Positions 8,688 to 17,658 of a DNA stretch of 40,371 nucleotides are shown here, in pieces. Every line of letters begins with the position of its first letter. Position 1 is the stretch's first letter. The stretch spans positions 1 to 40,371 of the IMG/VR virus record IMGVR_UViG_3300017528_000090. The stretch is one strand, 5' to 3'. Below the pieces are notes generated by a model. The model saw only the letters and a list, made by a program, of their open reading frames with translations. It was not told the DNA's origin and made no database searches. The translations under genes were made by a program, and so were the position numbers. Origin of the DNA: a virus.

Positions 8688-10010
8688 TCAGTGGCCTAAT
8701 TGCTCTCGTGCTGCTGCGCGTTGATCTCGAATCTGCTTTAGAACTCCGTTAGATTCTTTTGATACGACAAGATGAGCGCGTGCGATTTCCGAAGGAGTTG
8801 AACCGGCTCCAATCGCCCCATAATAGGCCATGCGGCCAGCGGTCCCGCCCGTGTATGCTCCAATCTTCTGAAAGTTATCTACCCCTATTCCTCTACTTGA
8901 ATCCATCTGCTGAATCTCAAGCTTTCTCTTATTGATTTCAGCCTGTGCCTCCATCCAAATTCTGTCCCCCTCCCTAAATCCCTTCTGTTGAGCCATCAGC
9001 TTTGTAATTTCGGCCTCAAGGATTGCCCGCTTGTCTCCGTGGTGAAGGCGTTCCATCTCAAGAGCTAGAATTGTTTTCTCAAGCGCAACCCTAGCAAGTA
9101 GCCGCTGCGTTTCCCTGTTCATTCCAATCGTGTCCGGCCCTTGAGGAGATCCCTTTTTCAACTTCCCACCAGGTTCATCAACATCAACTTTGAAGCCATA
9201 AGATTCTGGATTCCATGTAGCAGCTATCTTCCTATTTGTCAGAAGTTGCTGCTGCTTTTCCATCTCATACTCCATATAGTCTCGGAGCGTCGATCCCTTT
9301 CCAAAGCCTCCATGAGCCAGCCACTTTGCGAATGCCTGAGTTGCGGGAATAAGGCGAACTGTCTGGATGGCGGACGCGGTAACGCTCTGCTCAATTCCTT
9401 GCCATGCAATTAATGCCTCCTTAACACGATCAAGATCATCCTTGCTCATCATAGTAGGCGGAAGCTCATTCATTCTTTCGTACATTGCGAGTAACCGTTC
9501 CGCTTTCCTCCCGGCAAGTTCATCGAATTCGGCCCTTGTCCTTGAAGTTTTCTCCATCTCGCTATAATTCCTAAGAATGTCTTTAAGGATTTGCTCATTA
9601 GTGATCGCTGAATCATTGACGCGATCCCATCCTTGACCAAATCTCTCAAATACGCTCCTTATGTCCTGATTTGTTCCTGCTTCCTTTCTAGCCTTTCCTA
9701 TCTTGATCAAAGCATTGGCCCAGTCCTCGAAAGTAAGACCTACTTTCTTTGCCGCAAAATCAACCTTTTGCACCTCATCTGTAGAAACATCGAATTGCTC
9801 CGAAAGATGGTTCACTCTTTCTGCCGATTCAATAACATGTCTTGTAAATTCAACGATGGCACCGATGCTAAAGGCTTCAATAATAGCGCGTTTTACATAT
9901 TTCAGATTATCCTTTGCAAAATGATCCGCCGCATGTTCAAGCTCCTTCACCCCAGCCTTGAACTGCCTTCCATCAAGTGTTGCCTTAGCCATTAGGGTAA
10001 GGATGTTCAT
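8688..10010 (-). CDS. Tail tape measure protein
   Basis: 440 residues. The N-terminus (ATLDGRQFKAGVKELEHAADHF) is the conserved opening of phage tape measure proteins, followed by a long helical, coiled-coil-prone body with heptad-like charged and hydrophobic spacing (residues ~170-400) and one hydrophobic segment near residues 45-60. In the family the protein sets tail length and is expelled during DNA ejection. At 440 residues it is short, so a tail of only about 65 nm is expected from the usual rule of thumb. The gene follows the chaperone with an ATGA overlap. Confidence 0.88.
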   Translation of the reverse strand: MNILTLMAKATLDGRQFKAGVKELEHAADHFAKDNLKYVKRAIIEAFSIGAIVEFTRHVIESAERVNHLSEQFDVSTDEVQKVDFAAKKVGLTFEDWANALIKIGKARKEAGTNQDIRSVFERFGQGWDRVNDSAITNEQILKDILRNYSEMEKTSRTRAEFDELAGRKAERLLAMYERMNELPPTMMSKDDLDRVKEALIAWQGIEQSVTASAIQTVRLIPATQAFAKWLAHGGFGKGSTLRDYMEYEMEKQQQLLTNRKIAATWNPESYGFKVDVDEPGGKLKKGSPQGPDTIGMNRETQRLLARVALEKTILALEMERLHHGDKRAILEAEITKLMAQQKGFREGDRIWMEAQAEINKRKLEIQQMDSSRGIGVDNFQKIGAYTGGTAGRMAYYGAIGAGSTPSEIARAHLVVSKESNGVLKQIRDQRAAAREQLGH

Positions 10011-10570
10011 GCATTCTCCTTTAGACTATTTCGATGTGCTTCCCAAAGAGCTTTATCGGTATCTGTCTGGCCGCCCATAGTTCCCTTCAACTCCTGCAAG
10101 GTGCAAAAATCGGCATTTGATTTAGCTAGAGTCTGATTTAGGAACTGCTCCTCCGTAATCCCGATCTCTTTCATCAGGAAGCATTTTAGGCGCTGAACTG
10201 ATGGTGAGGTAAATGATACTTCCTCGGTGTCGATCTTATATTTTATTTCATCCGGGAAGGCGCGGCCTTCCGAAATGTAATCCTTGAACCTGACAAACTC
10301 TTTAGCCAAATCCATCTTGCGAGTTCGCCAAGACCAGAATCTAACTCCAATCTTTGCAATTCTATTCGACTTTGCGCTTGAATATGGCTGGGCGCAAATA
10401 TAGACAGCTTCGATCAAGTCCTCGAATGATGGCAAGTCATCCATCAGGAAAGGAGAGTCGAAGGCGTCAAGCAGGACTTCGTGCCCCGCGCAGTAGGGAT
10501 GCAAAATCAGCCCAAGGCAAAGGTGCTGCTTAGGAAATATGGCATCCCGGTATAATGACCGGATGTCCAC
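10007..10570 (-). CDS. Putative tail assembly chaperone
   Basis: 187 residues, begins MDIRSLYRDAIFPKQH and contains LILHPYCAGHEVLLDAFDSP followed by acidic and aromatic helices. It lies between the tail tube gene and the tape measure, the usual slot of the gpG/gpGT-type chaperones that bind the tape measure. The N-terminal HPYCAGHEVLL pattern resembles genes in the same slot of other phages as I remember them. Many chaperone genes use a programmed frameshift. Here a single frame spans the slot, with no second overlapping frame of comparable quality. Confidence 0.65.
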   Translation of the reverse strand: MDIRSLYRDAIFPKQHLCLGLILHPYCAGHEVLLDAFDSPFLMDDLPSFEDLIEAVYICAQPYSSAKSNRIAKIGVRFWSWRTRKMDLAKEFVRFKDYISEGRAFPDEIKYKIDTEEVSFTSPSVQRLKCFLMKEIGITEEQFLNQTLAKSNADFCTLQELKGTMGGQTDTDKALWEAHRNSLKENA

Positions 10571-10573
10571 AAA

Positions 10574-11074
10574 TCATGCAGTAACAGCGGCCAACGCAGC
10601 GAATGATCCATCGGAAACCTTCATGTATTGCATGATGGATATGTCGGCTACAACATATCCCTCAGCGGAATACTCGATTGAACCACCACTCTTGTAGTTC
10701 CAAGTTCCGTTAATCCACGCGTCTTTGAACGCTGCCAAAGTGATTTGGCAATTCGGCCCCATTGCCCGGATATGGTCAATGATAGCCTGAGCATCAGACC
10801 TCAATGTTCCATTGGGAATAACCTTCAAGCTCAAAGACCGCCTGCGCTTATAGGAGACGATGGTTTCAACCGTGGCTCCATCCTGAGAGATAATCTCCCG
10901 CTCGTCCCATTCCTCAGAACCTTTTGAGCTTTGCACATTGCCGGAGATCGCCGCGCTAAGTGCGCCTCCAACAGTGTCAGCCGTATTCGTGGCCGTGCCA
11001 GGAGTTCCATCGGCGTTTGGCCTTACTCCGCTAATGACTGCTTTTCCAACCTGTGATTCGATTGTGACTGCCAT
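10574..11074 (-). CDS. Major tail tube protein
   Basis: 166 residues starting MAVTIESQVGKAVISGVRP. It has the small, beta-rich, Gly/Ser/Thr-rich composition of tail tube proteins, with the characteristic SKGSEEWDEREIISQDGATVE section and a C-terminal IEYSAEGYVVADISI strand pair. Position directly upstream of the chaperone and tape measure and downstream of the terminator-like gene supports the call. It would polymerise into the tail tube around the tape measure. Confidence 0.75.
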   Translation of the reverse strand: MAVTIESQVGKAVISGVRPNADGTPGTATNTADTVGGALSAAISGNVQSSKGSEEWDEREIISQDGATVETIVSYKRRRSLSLKVIPNGTLRSDAQAIIDHIRAMGPNCQITLAAFKDAWINGTWNYKSGGSIEYSAEGYVVADISIMQYMKVSDGSFAALAAVTA

Positions 11075-11089
11075 ACTGTAACCTTTCTG

Positions 11090-11530
11090 TTAATCGCTCG
11101 CCCTGCAACGCACCAGGTAAAACATCCAGCTACGCCACGAACGACTATTATCTGTTGTTATCCGATCCCAACCTTGCTGCTGCATCTGAACATCATCGGC
11201 GGCAAAGTTGGTAAAAGACGCCGACAAAGCATCTGAAATAGTTTCCCTTCCGATTGCGAAAAATCCGAAAATCTCGCTCGCAATAGCCCGATGCGTAACC
11301 CTGGTTGTATCATCCGCATTGGTTCGCACAAACACCTGCAAATCCGCTTCCCAGTTGCCTTCCGGCTGAATGATTGCCCGTGCGCTCTGGCAAATGCAAA
11401 CCACACGAGGAAGGATAATATTCTCATCATCCAATCCTGTATAGATTTGTTTGATTGGAATACGAGATGGAACAACGGAGCGCAGATAGGCTTGCGCGGC
11501 ATCTTCAAGTAATCCGGTGATGTCATTCAC
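11090..11530 (-). CDS. Putative tail terminator / neck protein
   Basis: 146 residues. Helical N-terminus (GLLEDAAQAYLRSVVPSRIP) and a strand-rich second half with LPRVVCICQSA and WEADLQVFVRTNADD. This layout resembles tail terminator proteins (lambda gpU, Gp17-like), which cap the tail tube. Position immediately upstream of the tube gene fits. It overlaps the upstream gene's stop by ATGA. Call is by size, fold pattern and order. Confidence 0.65.
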   Translation of the reverse strand: MNDITGLLEDAAQAYLRSVVPSRIPIKQIYTGLDDENIILPRVVCICQSARAIIQPEGNWEADLQVFVRTNADDTTRVTHRAIASEIFGFFAIGRETISDALSASFTNFAADDVQMQQQGWDRITTDNSRSWRSWMFYLVRCRASD

Positions 11531-12234
11531 TTAGAGTTAAATTTGTTTGCCAACGGCTGGAACTTTTCAACGTAATGCTTTTGCATCTCGGCTTGTTCAT
11601 CGGCCAAAGCCTGTTCCAATGCTGGCTTGGCTATCGACATTGGGTCGGAATTCGATCCGTATTTGCTTCCGGCAATCAGGGACGTGTTGAAAATCTCCGA
11701 TGAGACTAGGGAATTGACGGCGAATCTTGCCGGATTAGCGCCGCCCTTTGGAGCGCCTTTGAGTTTGATTCGGAATCCATCGGATGCGGCCTTGACTCCA
11801 TAAACAACCTTCTGAAGCTCCCGGATGGCATAAATCCAACCGGACTTGATAAATCCGATTGATTGCAACCTTGATGAAATCATGCGCTGCGATGCGTCTC
11901 TCAACTTTTGACCCCAAATGCACTTCTTTCCCTGCTGCATTCTTCGCCAGTTCACAATCCTGCTGGCCGATGAGCCTTTGGAAAGGTCATAGAACTGCCT
12001 ATCCTTTCGCTTTTGGCCTGCACGCGCACCGCGCTTGAAGGTGCCGCCTTCGACGATGAATCCACCCATCTGATTCTGAATTGCTGAACGGTCGGCAAAC
12101 TTGGTCAGATTCTTTGCCTTGATTGCCACGGCGAACATTCTACCATTAACAAACTCAGGGTAAGTCTTGTCCGAAAGCTGGATCAACTCCTCACAGGCTG
12201 CATTAAATCCCGATGCATCAACGGTGAAGTCCAT
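11527..12234 (-). CDS. Neck / head-tail connection protein (HK97 gp10-like slot)
   Basis: 235 residues starting MDFTVDASGFNAACEELIQLSD. Basic middle section (KRGARAGQKRKDRQFYDLSKG) and an Ala-rich helical C-terminus (KPALEQALADEQAEMQKHYVEKF). The N-terminal D-x-S-x-F pattern with an early helix is seen in gp10-type neck proteins of HK97-like phages. Slot between connectors and terminator agrees. Longer than the usual 130-160 residues of that family, so it may carry an extra domain. Confidence 0.6.
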   Translation of the reverse strand: MDFTVDASGFNAACEELIQLSDKTYPEFVNGRMFAVAIKAKNLTKFADRSAIQNQMGGFIVEGGTFKRGARAGQKRKDRQFYDLSKGSSASRIVNWRRMQQGKKCIWGQKLRDASQRMISSRLQSIGFIKSGWIYAIRELQKVVYGVKAASDGFRIKLKGAPKGGANPARFAVNSLVSSEIFNTSLIAGSKYGSNSDPMSIAKPALEQALADEQAEMQKHYVEKFQPLANKFNSK

Positions 12235-12463
12235 TGAAAGGCCTTGGGTATCGGATTTGATGGTCGCGCCGGTATTCGTTCTCGGTGCGAAAGCGCGGCT
12301 TGATTCGGTGATATGCTTCCGAGGCGGCCTGCTGCGCCTTTTCCTTCACCACCTCCATTCCGCCTTCAATGCGTTCTCCGATGAAGGAAACCAACTGCCA
12401 TCGCCACCGCTTTGACGGCGTGCGTTCAAGTTCAATCTTTAGGCTGGCGCTGCCTCTGCTCAT
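12218..12463 (-). CDS. Small basic protein of the connector block
   Basis: 81 residues from ATG 12463 (MSRGSASLKIELERTPSKRW). The frame is open to 12535, but 12463 overlaps the preceding stop as ATGA and is the better start. Strongly basic with an amphipathic helix (MEVVKEKAQQAASEAYHRI). It overlaps the next gene by 17 bases. Probably a minor head-tail joining component by position. No family recognised. Confidence 0.65.
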   Translation of the reverse strand: MSRGSASLKIELERTPSKRWRWQLVSFIGERIEGGMEVVKEKAQQAASEAYHRIKPRFRTENEYRRDHQIRYPRPFNGLHR

Positions 12464-12783
12464 TTGTTTTCGGTGACTAAATCCAGAATTACGCTGCCCT
12501 GCATATCGCTTGAGCTTGGATTTGAAACCCTCCAAGACTGCCTTCGGAATGCGATTCCGCCTTGACCTTCTGGAGGGATTGTGATGTTGCTTTCCTCGAA
12601 TTGGCTGCGCTCGATGGCAACCCGGATGATTGGATTGTCGATAAACCCGCCGTCCTCAAGCTCAAGGTTTCCTGCGTCGTTAATCACCAGCGCGTCAAAC
12701 AGGATTCCAGAATACCTCAATTCCTCGGTCGGAAAGTCGGCGAAAGGAATCTGCTGGTCGGATAGTAACTGCGACTCGGTCAT
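12460..12783 (-). CDS. Connector-block protein
   Basis: 107 residues starting MTESQLLSDQQIPFADFPTE. Acidic, beta-rich, without membrane segments. Overlaps both neighbours by ATGA. The slot after the capsid gene and before the tail terminator usually holds head completion proteins. No motif seen that identifies which. Confidence 0.65.
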   Translation of the reverse strand: MTESQLLSDQQIPFADFPTEELRYSGILFDALVINDAGNLELEDGGFIDNPIIRVAIERSQFEESNITIPPEGQGGIAFRRQSWRVSNPSSSDMQGSVILDLVTENK

Positions 12784-13049
12784 CGTGTCTCAAGATTCCT
12801 TGGAATTCGTGTTGACCTGGATGCAATCTTTTCCGCGGAAGCGGTTTCAGGATCAAACATTTTTTCGATGCCAAGACGTTTGACTTCTTCTTCTGGGATC
12901 TCGCCGTCCTTTGCCACGAGCAATACGCCTCCGTTTTTCAACTCCTCATCTCCATGCTTTAGCACTTTGGTTCGTGTTACGTCCAAATAGAGCCGCTCCC
13001 TTGCGATAAGGGAGCGGCCCTGACGATTGAATGCGGAAGTGAGGGTCAT
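12780..13049 (-). CDS. Small connector-block protein
   Basis: 89 residues starting MTLTSAFNRQGRSLIARERL. Contains a short basic N-terminus and the strand-turn-strand stretch NGGVLLVAKDGEIPEEEVKRLG. The ending KIASRSTRIPRNLETR is basic. ATGA overlaps on both sides. Similar small proteins follow capsid genes in several phages, but no family is recognised here. Confidence 0.65.
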   Translation of the reverse strand: MTLTSAFNRQGRSLIARERLYLDVTRTKVLKHGDEELKNGGVLLVAKDGEIPEEEVKRLGIEKMFDPETASAEKIASRSTRIPRNLETR

Positions 13050-13609
13050 CGGAATGTCCCGAAGAATGTATTACTTAGGAATACAGTATTCGTGTGGATG
13101 TGCTGGATATTATCCAGACGAATAAACTGCGCATTATTGAGAGCATTAGGCGGGAAGTTTGTGAACAGCCATAGCGCAGCAGCGCCCCCAGCAGCAGCTC
13201 CCCCGGTAAGGATATTAGACCCTAGGGGAAACGTGGCTACAATGGGATTATTTTGGCTCCAATTCGTCCCATCAATAGAGACGTTGAAGTTAAAAATAAT
13301 ATTCGATCCGCTTAATGCATTGGTTACACCGATAGCTGCCGTAAATGCCACTCCTTCAAGAGGCAATACTCGGAACCTGGTAGGTGAGCAATTCGTGATA
13401 GCAACTCCAAGAAGGAGGTTAGTCTGTCCTGCATTCGCCGCCAGATTGAACTGATTGGTGAAACCTCCGAGAATCAACCCAGCACCAGAACCTCCGATAT
13501 TGGTAAGAGCCGGAATGAATAATGGAAGAGGCGCGATTTGAGCCGTGGCATTAAAGCCAAGGAACAAACCGAAGATAAGTGAGAGAAGTTTTTTCATGTT
13601 TTTGTTCAT
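13046..13609 (-). CDS. Exported protein directly downstream of the capsid gene
   Basis: 187 residues. The start is either ATG 13609 (MNKNMKKLLS) or ATG 13597. Both keep a clear signal peptide ending FLGFNATA before QIAPLPLF. The mature protein is hydrophobic, Asn/Gly/Ala-rich and beta-like (GGAAAGGAAALWLFTNFPP). Its slot, 21 bases after the protease-capsid stop, is where decoration proteins are found, yet the signal peptide predicts export from the cytoplasm where heads assemble. It could be a decoration protein with a false signal, or an exported factor cotranscribed with capsid. Confidence 0.75.
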   Translation of the reverse strand: MNKNMKKLLSLIFGLFLGFNATAQIAPLPLFIPALTNIGGSGAGLILGGFTNQFNLAANAGQTNLLLGVAITNCSPTRFRVLPLEGVAFTAAIGVTNALSGSNIIFNFNVSIDGTNWSQNNPIVATFPLGSNILTGGAAAGGAAALWLFTNFPPNALNNAQFIRLDNIQHIHTNTVFLSNTFFGTFR

Positions 13610-13630
13610 GTTAAATGTGTCTCAGATGGT

Positions 13631-15574
13631 TTAGGAAGTGGGCACGCCGGTCAGTGTCGCAAACGACAAAGGCCGATAGACAGCGAGCGCCAGACGCTCA
13701 TACGCCCGGATAGCAATGCGATTGTTCATGAAATCCGAGGCATCGGAGTTCGTCATCTCAACTGTCAACCCCTGCCGCCGGAAGATTTGAGCGTCGGAAT
13801 TGAATGCGCCTGTGAGGATGGTTCCCTGAGCAATCGAGGTGGTCTCGACAACCGGCAATCCCCAAAGGTATCCGGCTGGCTGATACGCGCCTTGGCCATA
13901 AGGCCCTGTGAATGGTCCACCGGCGAGGTATTGAGAATTCTTATCCTTGGCCAGCCTGACGTTCTGCCAGTCGGTAGGATGCATGATGTAGGCGGAAGGC
14001 TGCGCCCAGCCGGTCGTGCGCACTAAGACCAGAATCTTGTAAAGCGCATCCTGCAAGGTGTCGCCGGGGCCGCCGAATGCCAGAGTATTCAGACCGGAGA
14101 AGTTCAGAATCCCTTTGATATGGGCACCTGAGCCGCTGCCGTTCAGAAGCTCGGAATCCTCTTTGATGCCGACTTTGTATTGAAGCCTCTGGTCGATGTA
14201 GGACCGGACCGCCGGGTAATCCATCATCAATTCTTCGGTTTCGCGGGCGACGGTGCCGATCTTTTTAACAGCAGCATCGACTTCCGACAAACTCCAGGTT
14301 TCCTCTGGGATTGAGGCATTTTCCGCAACCGCATCGGCGGCATTGGTGAACGCGGCTTCCTGAATGTATCGGACGGTGGTTGCCGATGTCTGCCCCGGCA
14401 TAATCACGTCGGCGACACGCATCGGGACAACGCCCAACTGAACCACATCGGGAAGCTTTTGAATGGAGGTCAAACCGCTGCTTGAAACTGTGGCGCGTTC
14501 CTCATATCCAGGGATCACTGGCTGTCGGAAGGAGTAACCATCCAGCGGAATATCGAGGGTGAAGCGCGACTTTTCGCCATCTTCGCCGCGCTTTCCGCGC
14601 AAGGCGATAATCTGCTGGTATTGCTTTGAACGAATAAACTGCTCGCCAAGGCTCATGATCTTGCGCGTGATGTCATGCAGGTCAGCCGGGGATGATTCCG
14701 GGGTTTCCGTGCTGCTCATGCCGTCCATGATTTGCTTGCGGAATGCCTCAACGGACAGGTCGGATTCGATGGCGGAATTGGCTTCGCTTACCTTTCGGAA
14801 GCGAGTGCCGATGGCCAGAATCTCCTTCACGCGGGTTTTCTCCGCGGCGCGTGCGTCGATGATGATTGCCGGGGCTTGAGGAGGCGCTGGCGGCGTAGCC
14901 TTTGGACTGGGTGCGGGTGAAGCTCCGCCGCCGCCAGCGGCAGGGGCTGAGTCAAAAAGTGGATGGGATCTTTTCATATTGCTTGTGTCAAAAGTAGGGG
15001 ACAATTCGATTACTGTTTCAGGATAGGCGGGATCAATGTCCCGTTTCTTTTGGTCGATTCCACGGCCTATCCCTACCGTGTCATCGGCTGGTATGGACAC
15101 CAGGCTAATCTCATAGGGCATCCAATTTACGGCGCGATAGGTTTCCTCCATATCGTCATCGTCATCAGGATCACCATCCATTTCCTCCAGGAGCATTGTG
15201 TTAATGGAATAACCGACGCTAACCTTGCTGCGGATTCCATCCATTACGTCCTGAAAAATCTCTTGTGCGCGTGGTCCATTTCCGAATCGGACAATGGCTC
15301 GTCCAACCTTGTCGGGGTCAATGCTGGCGCGTTCAACCACTCCGATCTGGGCGCGCATGTCATGGTCTAAAAGCAGAGGAGCACCGTTGTTCAGACGGGC
15401 CATATCGCAACAGCCTTGATCGTGGGAAAGAATCTCAGTTCCCCACCATCTTTCAACGGGTAGCTCGGATGAAAAGGCGAGTTCAACCGTGCGCTTTTCC
15501 TTATCGACTTTAGTGGAGTCGATTCGCACCGCACGCTGCTGCGGGCCTATCCTTTGTCTGATAGCTTTCGCCAT
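13631..15574 (-). CDS. Prohead protease fused to HK97-fold major capsid protein
   Basis: 647 residues. Residues ~15-190 match the U35/HK97-type prohead protease: LLLDHDMRAQIGVV with the candidate catalytic His71 and SKVSVGYSI with candidate Ser119. A Pro/Ala-rich linker (~210-240) and a helical scaffold-like delta region (~240-310) follow. Residues ~330-647 match the HK97 capsid fold (SSGLTSIQKLPDVVQLG, VAENASIPEETWSLSEVD, YIMHPTDWQNVRLAKD, LWGLPVVETTSIAQG). In most phages these are two genes. The fusion would have to cut itself between protease and capsid during maturation. It lies between portal and connector genes as expected. Confidence 0.92.
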   Translation of the reverse strand: MAKAIRQRIGPQQRAVRIDSTKVDKEKRTVELAFSSELPVERWWGTEILSHDQGCCDMARLNNGAPLLLDHDMRAQIGVVERASIDPDKVGRAIVRFGNGPRAQEIFQDVMDGIRSKVSVGYSINTMLLEEMDGDPDDDDDMEETYRAVNWMPYEISLVSIPADDTVGIGRGIDQKKRDIDPAYPETVIELSPTFDTSNMKRSHPLFDSAPAAGGGGASPAPSPKATPPAPPQAPAIIIDARAAEKTRVKEILAIGTRFRKVSEANSAIESDLSVEAFRKQIMDGMSSTETPESSPADLHDITRKIMSLGEQFIRSKQYQQIIALRGKRGEDGEKSRFTLDIPLDGYSFRQPVIPGYEERATVSSSGLTSIQKLPDVVQLGVVPMRVADVIMPGQTSATTVRYIQEAAFTNAADAVAENASIPEETWSLSEVDAAVKKIGTVARETEELMMDYPAVRSYIDQRLQYKVGIKEDSELLNGSGSGAHIKGILNFSGLNTLAFGGPGDTLQDALYKILVLVRTTGWAQPSAYIMHPTDWQNVRLAKDKNSQYLAGGPFTGPYGQGAYQPAGYLWGLPVVETTSIAQGTILTGAFNSDAQIFRRQGLTVEMTNSDASDFMNNRIAIRAYERLALAVYRPLSFATLTGVPTS

Positions 15575-15583
15575 GTTGCTGGC

Positions 15584-17104
15584 CTATTCCGTTTTATCCG
15601 TCTTATTGTCAACTACCTTTTGAGTATTTTCTTTGGGTTTAGATTCCTGTGGTGAACCGCCTCCCTTTGTGGGGCTTGTGAATACCAACCCAGCCTTAGC
15701 TGCTAAATCCTTCTCCATCTTTAGTGTGGCAAAGGTTTCCTGGATGTCGGAAGTGTCAGTGTTTTCCTCAAGATAATCCGTGCGCGTTCCTAAACCGCCG
15801 TCAATAGCCGTAAGCGCAGCGGTAATATCGTTCTGAGGGTCAACCCATGACCATCGACGACCACGGAAGCTAGGAGAGTTGAACTTATCGAATTTCTCGA
15901 ATGGGAATGAGGAAAGGGCCTTGTTAAGCATTGAGGATTCCAGCCATGCCTCAAATATCGGCTCCAATAGCCTACGAATCATATCGCCCTGAATCTTTTT
16001 GAACTGCTCGCGCTCCTCAAGCTTTCCGCCTCGCATGGAACTGAAATTCACTTCCGCAAGGTCATCCGTTAATGTGGTATAGCTTACCCCTCCTCCCGCC
16101 GCTACCCCATGCAACTCGTGTTTAACGAAGCCAGCATGTTGAGAAGTTGGATGTTGCGGATCATAAGGAGTAAACTTCATTCCCGGAGGCAATTCATCTT
16201 TCTGTCCTGGTGAGAAGTCGGCCAGAGTGTTTCCATCCTCATCTTTTGGCCCTTGGTAGGTGTCTCCCCTTTCGCTGGTAAAGAATCCGCCTTTGACGGC
16301 TGCTTCACGCGCTGCGTTAAGCTCGGCCTGCTCATATCCATCAAGCATGTTTAGTCGTTTCATTGTGCTGCTCAATGACGGAACGCCGACGCTTTGAGTG
16401 GTTCGCTCCTTGATGAACCAATGAATAATTTCCTCCCTCGGAACGAAATAGCGATAATACGGGAATGCCCCAAAATATTGCTCGCCAGGATGCCTGGCCA
16501 AAAGCCAAAATCCATTCACCTTTCCGGTGTCAGGATTCTTTTCAACTCCCATGAAAATGAAATTACCATTTGGCAGAACGGTTGAATAATTGATGTCGAG
16601 ATAATCAATCTCCAAAAGCTTCAAACGGAATCCCCAATCATTGAGGTTTGCATTGCGCTTTATTTGGACAAGGATTCCTCCGTCACGCAGAGCGGATCGG
16701 AGCGCAAGCTTCTGAACATCTACAAAGTCATCTTCTTCGTTCAGGCAGCAATTAGCCTGCTTGCACCATTTATCCCATGATGCCTTGATTACCCGATTTG
16801 CATAAATATCTGGATTGCCGTTCGGGTCTTGGCACTTCATGCGCAGGCTAATTCCATCATGGCCCAATACATTGTTCTCCATGACGGAAAAGTATTTACG
16901 TGCCCAATCGTTCTCTTGCTCAAGGTCGCGAGAGCGCGATCTAAGCAGCCTGAGATTGTATCTTATGGCAACATCGGCGGTCTGGACGGATGGAACCCAG
17001 TCCTCAGTCAGGCGAGTAATCTGACCGGACTGATAGGAGCGCACAGCCGGTTTGAATATCTTTGCATAACCAAAAGCACCTAAAGCGCGTTGAAGTAGTT
17101 TCAC
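15584..17104 (-). CDS. Lambda-type portal protein
   Basis: 506 residues. Matches the lambda gpB portal family through YNLRLLRSRSRDLEQENDWARKYF, the NNVLGHDGISLRMK section, YQAEL-like clip region and LEPIFEAWLESSM near residue 390. It forms the dodecameric channel at the capsid vertex through which terminase packages DNA. The C-terminus (~470-506) is Lys/Asp-rich and disordered. It overlaps the gpW-like gene by four bases and is followed nine bases later by the protease-capsid fusion. Confidence 0.92.
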   Translation of the reverse strand: MKLLQRALGAFGYAKIFKPAVRSYQSGQITRLTEDWVPSVQTADVAIRYNLRLLRSRSRDLEQENDWARKYFSVMENNVLGHDGISLRMKCQDPNGNPDIYANRVIKASWDKWCKQANCCLNEEDDFVDVQKLALRSALRDGGILVQIKRNANLNDWGFRLKLLEIDYLDINYSTVLPNGNFIFMGVEKNPDTGKVNGFWLLARHPGEQYFGAFPYYRYFVPREEIIHWFIKERTTQSVGVPSLSSTMKRLNMLDGYEQAELNAAREAAVKGGFFTSERGDTYQGPKDEDGNTLADFSPGQKDELPPGMKFTPYDPQHPTSQHAGFVKHELHGVAAGGGVSYTTLTDDLAEVNFSSMRGGKLEEREQFKKIQGDMIRRLLEPIFEAWLESSMLNKALSSFPFEKFDKFNSPSFRGRRWSWVDPQNDITAALTAIDGGLGTRTDYLEENTDTSDIQETFATLKMEKDLAAKAGLVFTSPTKGGGSPQESKPKENTQKVVDNKTDKTE

Positions 17105-17658
17105 GAGAAGGTTGGATTAACGTAGCGGGTCAGGATCTTGCGATTCTTTCCGAATGACTTTTCCTGCGCTATCTCAGCCCTAAGCCAAGCGCGGGATTCA
17201 AGCAACTTGATATGGGTCATGGATGAAATGCTTCTCCCGTTAATCGAATAGGAAACGTCTCGGCGTGCCATTGCGCCGGAAATAACCGCTTCGACAATGG
17301 CCAGAGTCTTTTGCGCCCAGGTCTGATAATCAAGGGTCGATGCCGCCTGCGCGTTGGGTTGTATGACGATTTCATTTTGATAAATGGTGAATCGGTCTGG
17401 TGACAAGCTGACCTCACCTGACATTAGATAAGTCCCGGCGGCCCATGAAGCCGTTGTAGCCGCCGGGATGTTGACGAGAAAGTCGGAACCGTTTGCGGTA
17501 GCGGCTATGTTAATAGCGGCCAATGCAGGGGAGCGAAGATAGTAGTTTAGGGACCAAGTTGTCCCGCTATAATCTGGAAAACTCTTTTGAAAAAGCAGGG
17601 TTGAACCAGCCTCAAATCTTAGCGGTTCAACGAGCGGCACATTCGCAATCAGACTCAT
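17101..17658 (-). CDS. gpW-like head-tail joining protein with extra N-terminal domain
   Basis: 185 residues. Residues ~1-100 form a beta-rich domain (TTWSLNYYLRSPALAAIN, DRFTIYQNEIVIQPNA) like the N-terminal domains of BppU-type proteins. Residues ~108-170 match the gpW pattern: a helix (LAIVEAVISGAMARRDVS), YSINGRSISSM, then a second helix (THIKLLESRAWLRAEIAQE). Lambda gpW plugs the portal and is encoded between terminase and portal, as here. The fused N-terminal domain is not part of lambda gpW. The gene starts 43 bases after a strong terminator. Confidence 0.75.
   Translation of the reverse strand: MSLIANVPLVEPLRFEAGSTLLFQKSFPDYSGTTWSLNYYLRSPALAAINIAATANGSDFLVNIPAATTASWAAGTYLMSGEVSLSPDRFTIYQNEIVIQPNAQAASTLDYQTWAQKTLAIVEAVISGAMARRDVSYSINGRSISSMTHIKLLESRAWLRAEIAQEKSFGKNRKILTRYVNPTFS

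Noticed and set aside
10007-10574. Programmed frameshift in the tail chaperone slot
   Set aside because: A single frame fills the slot and no second overlapping frame or slippery heptamer with native sequence was seen.
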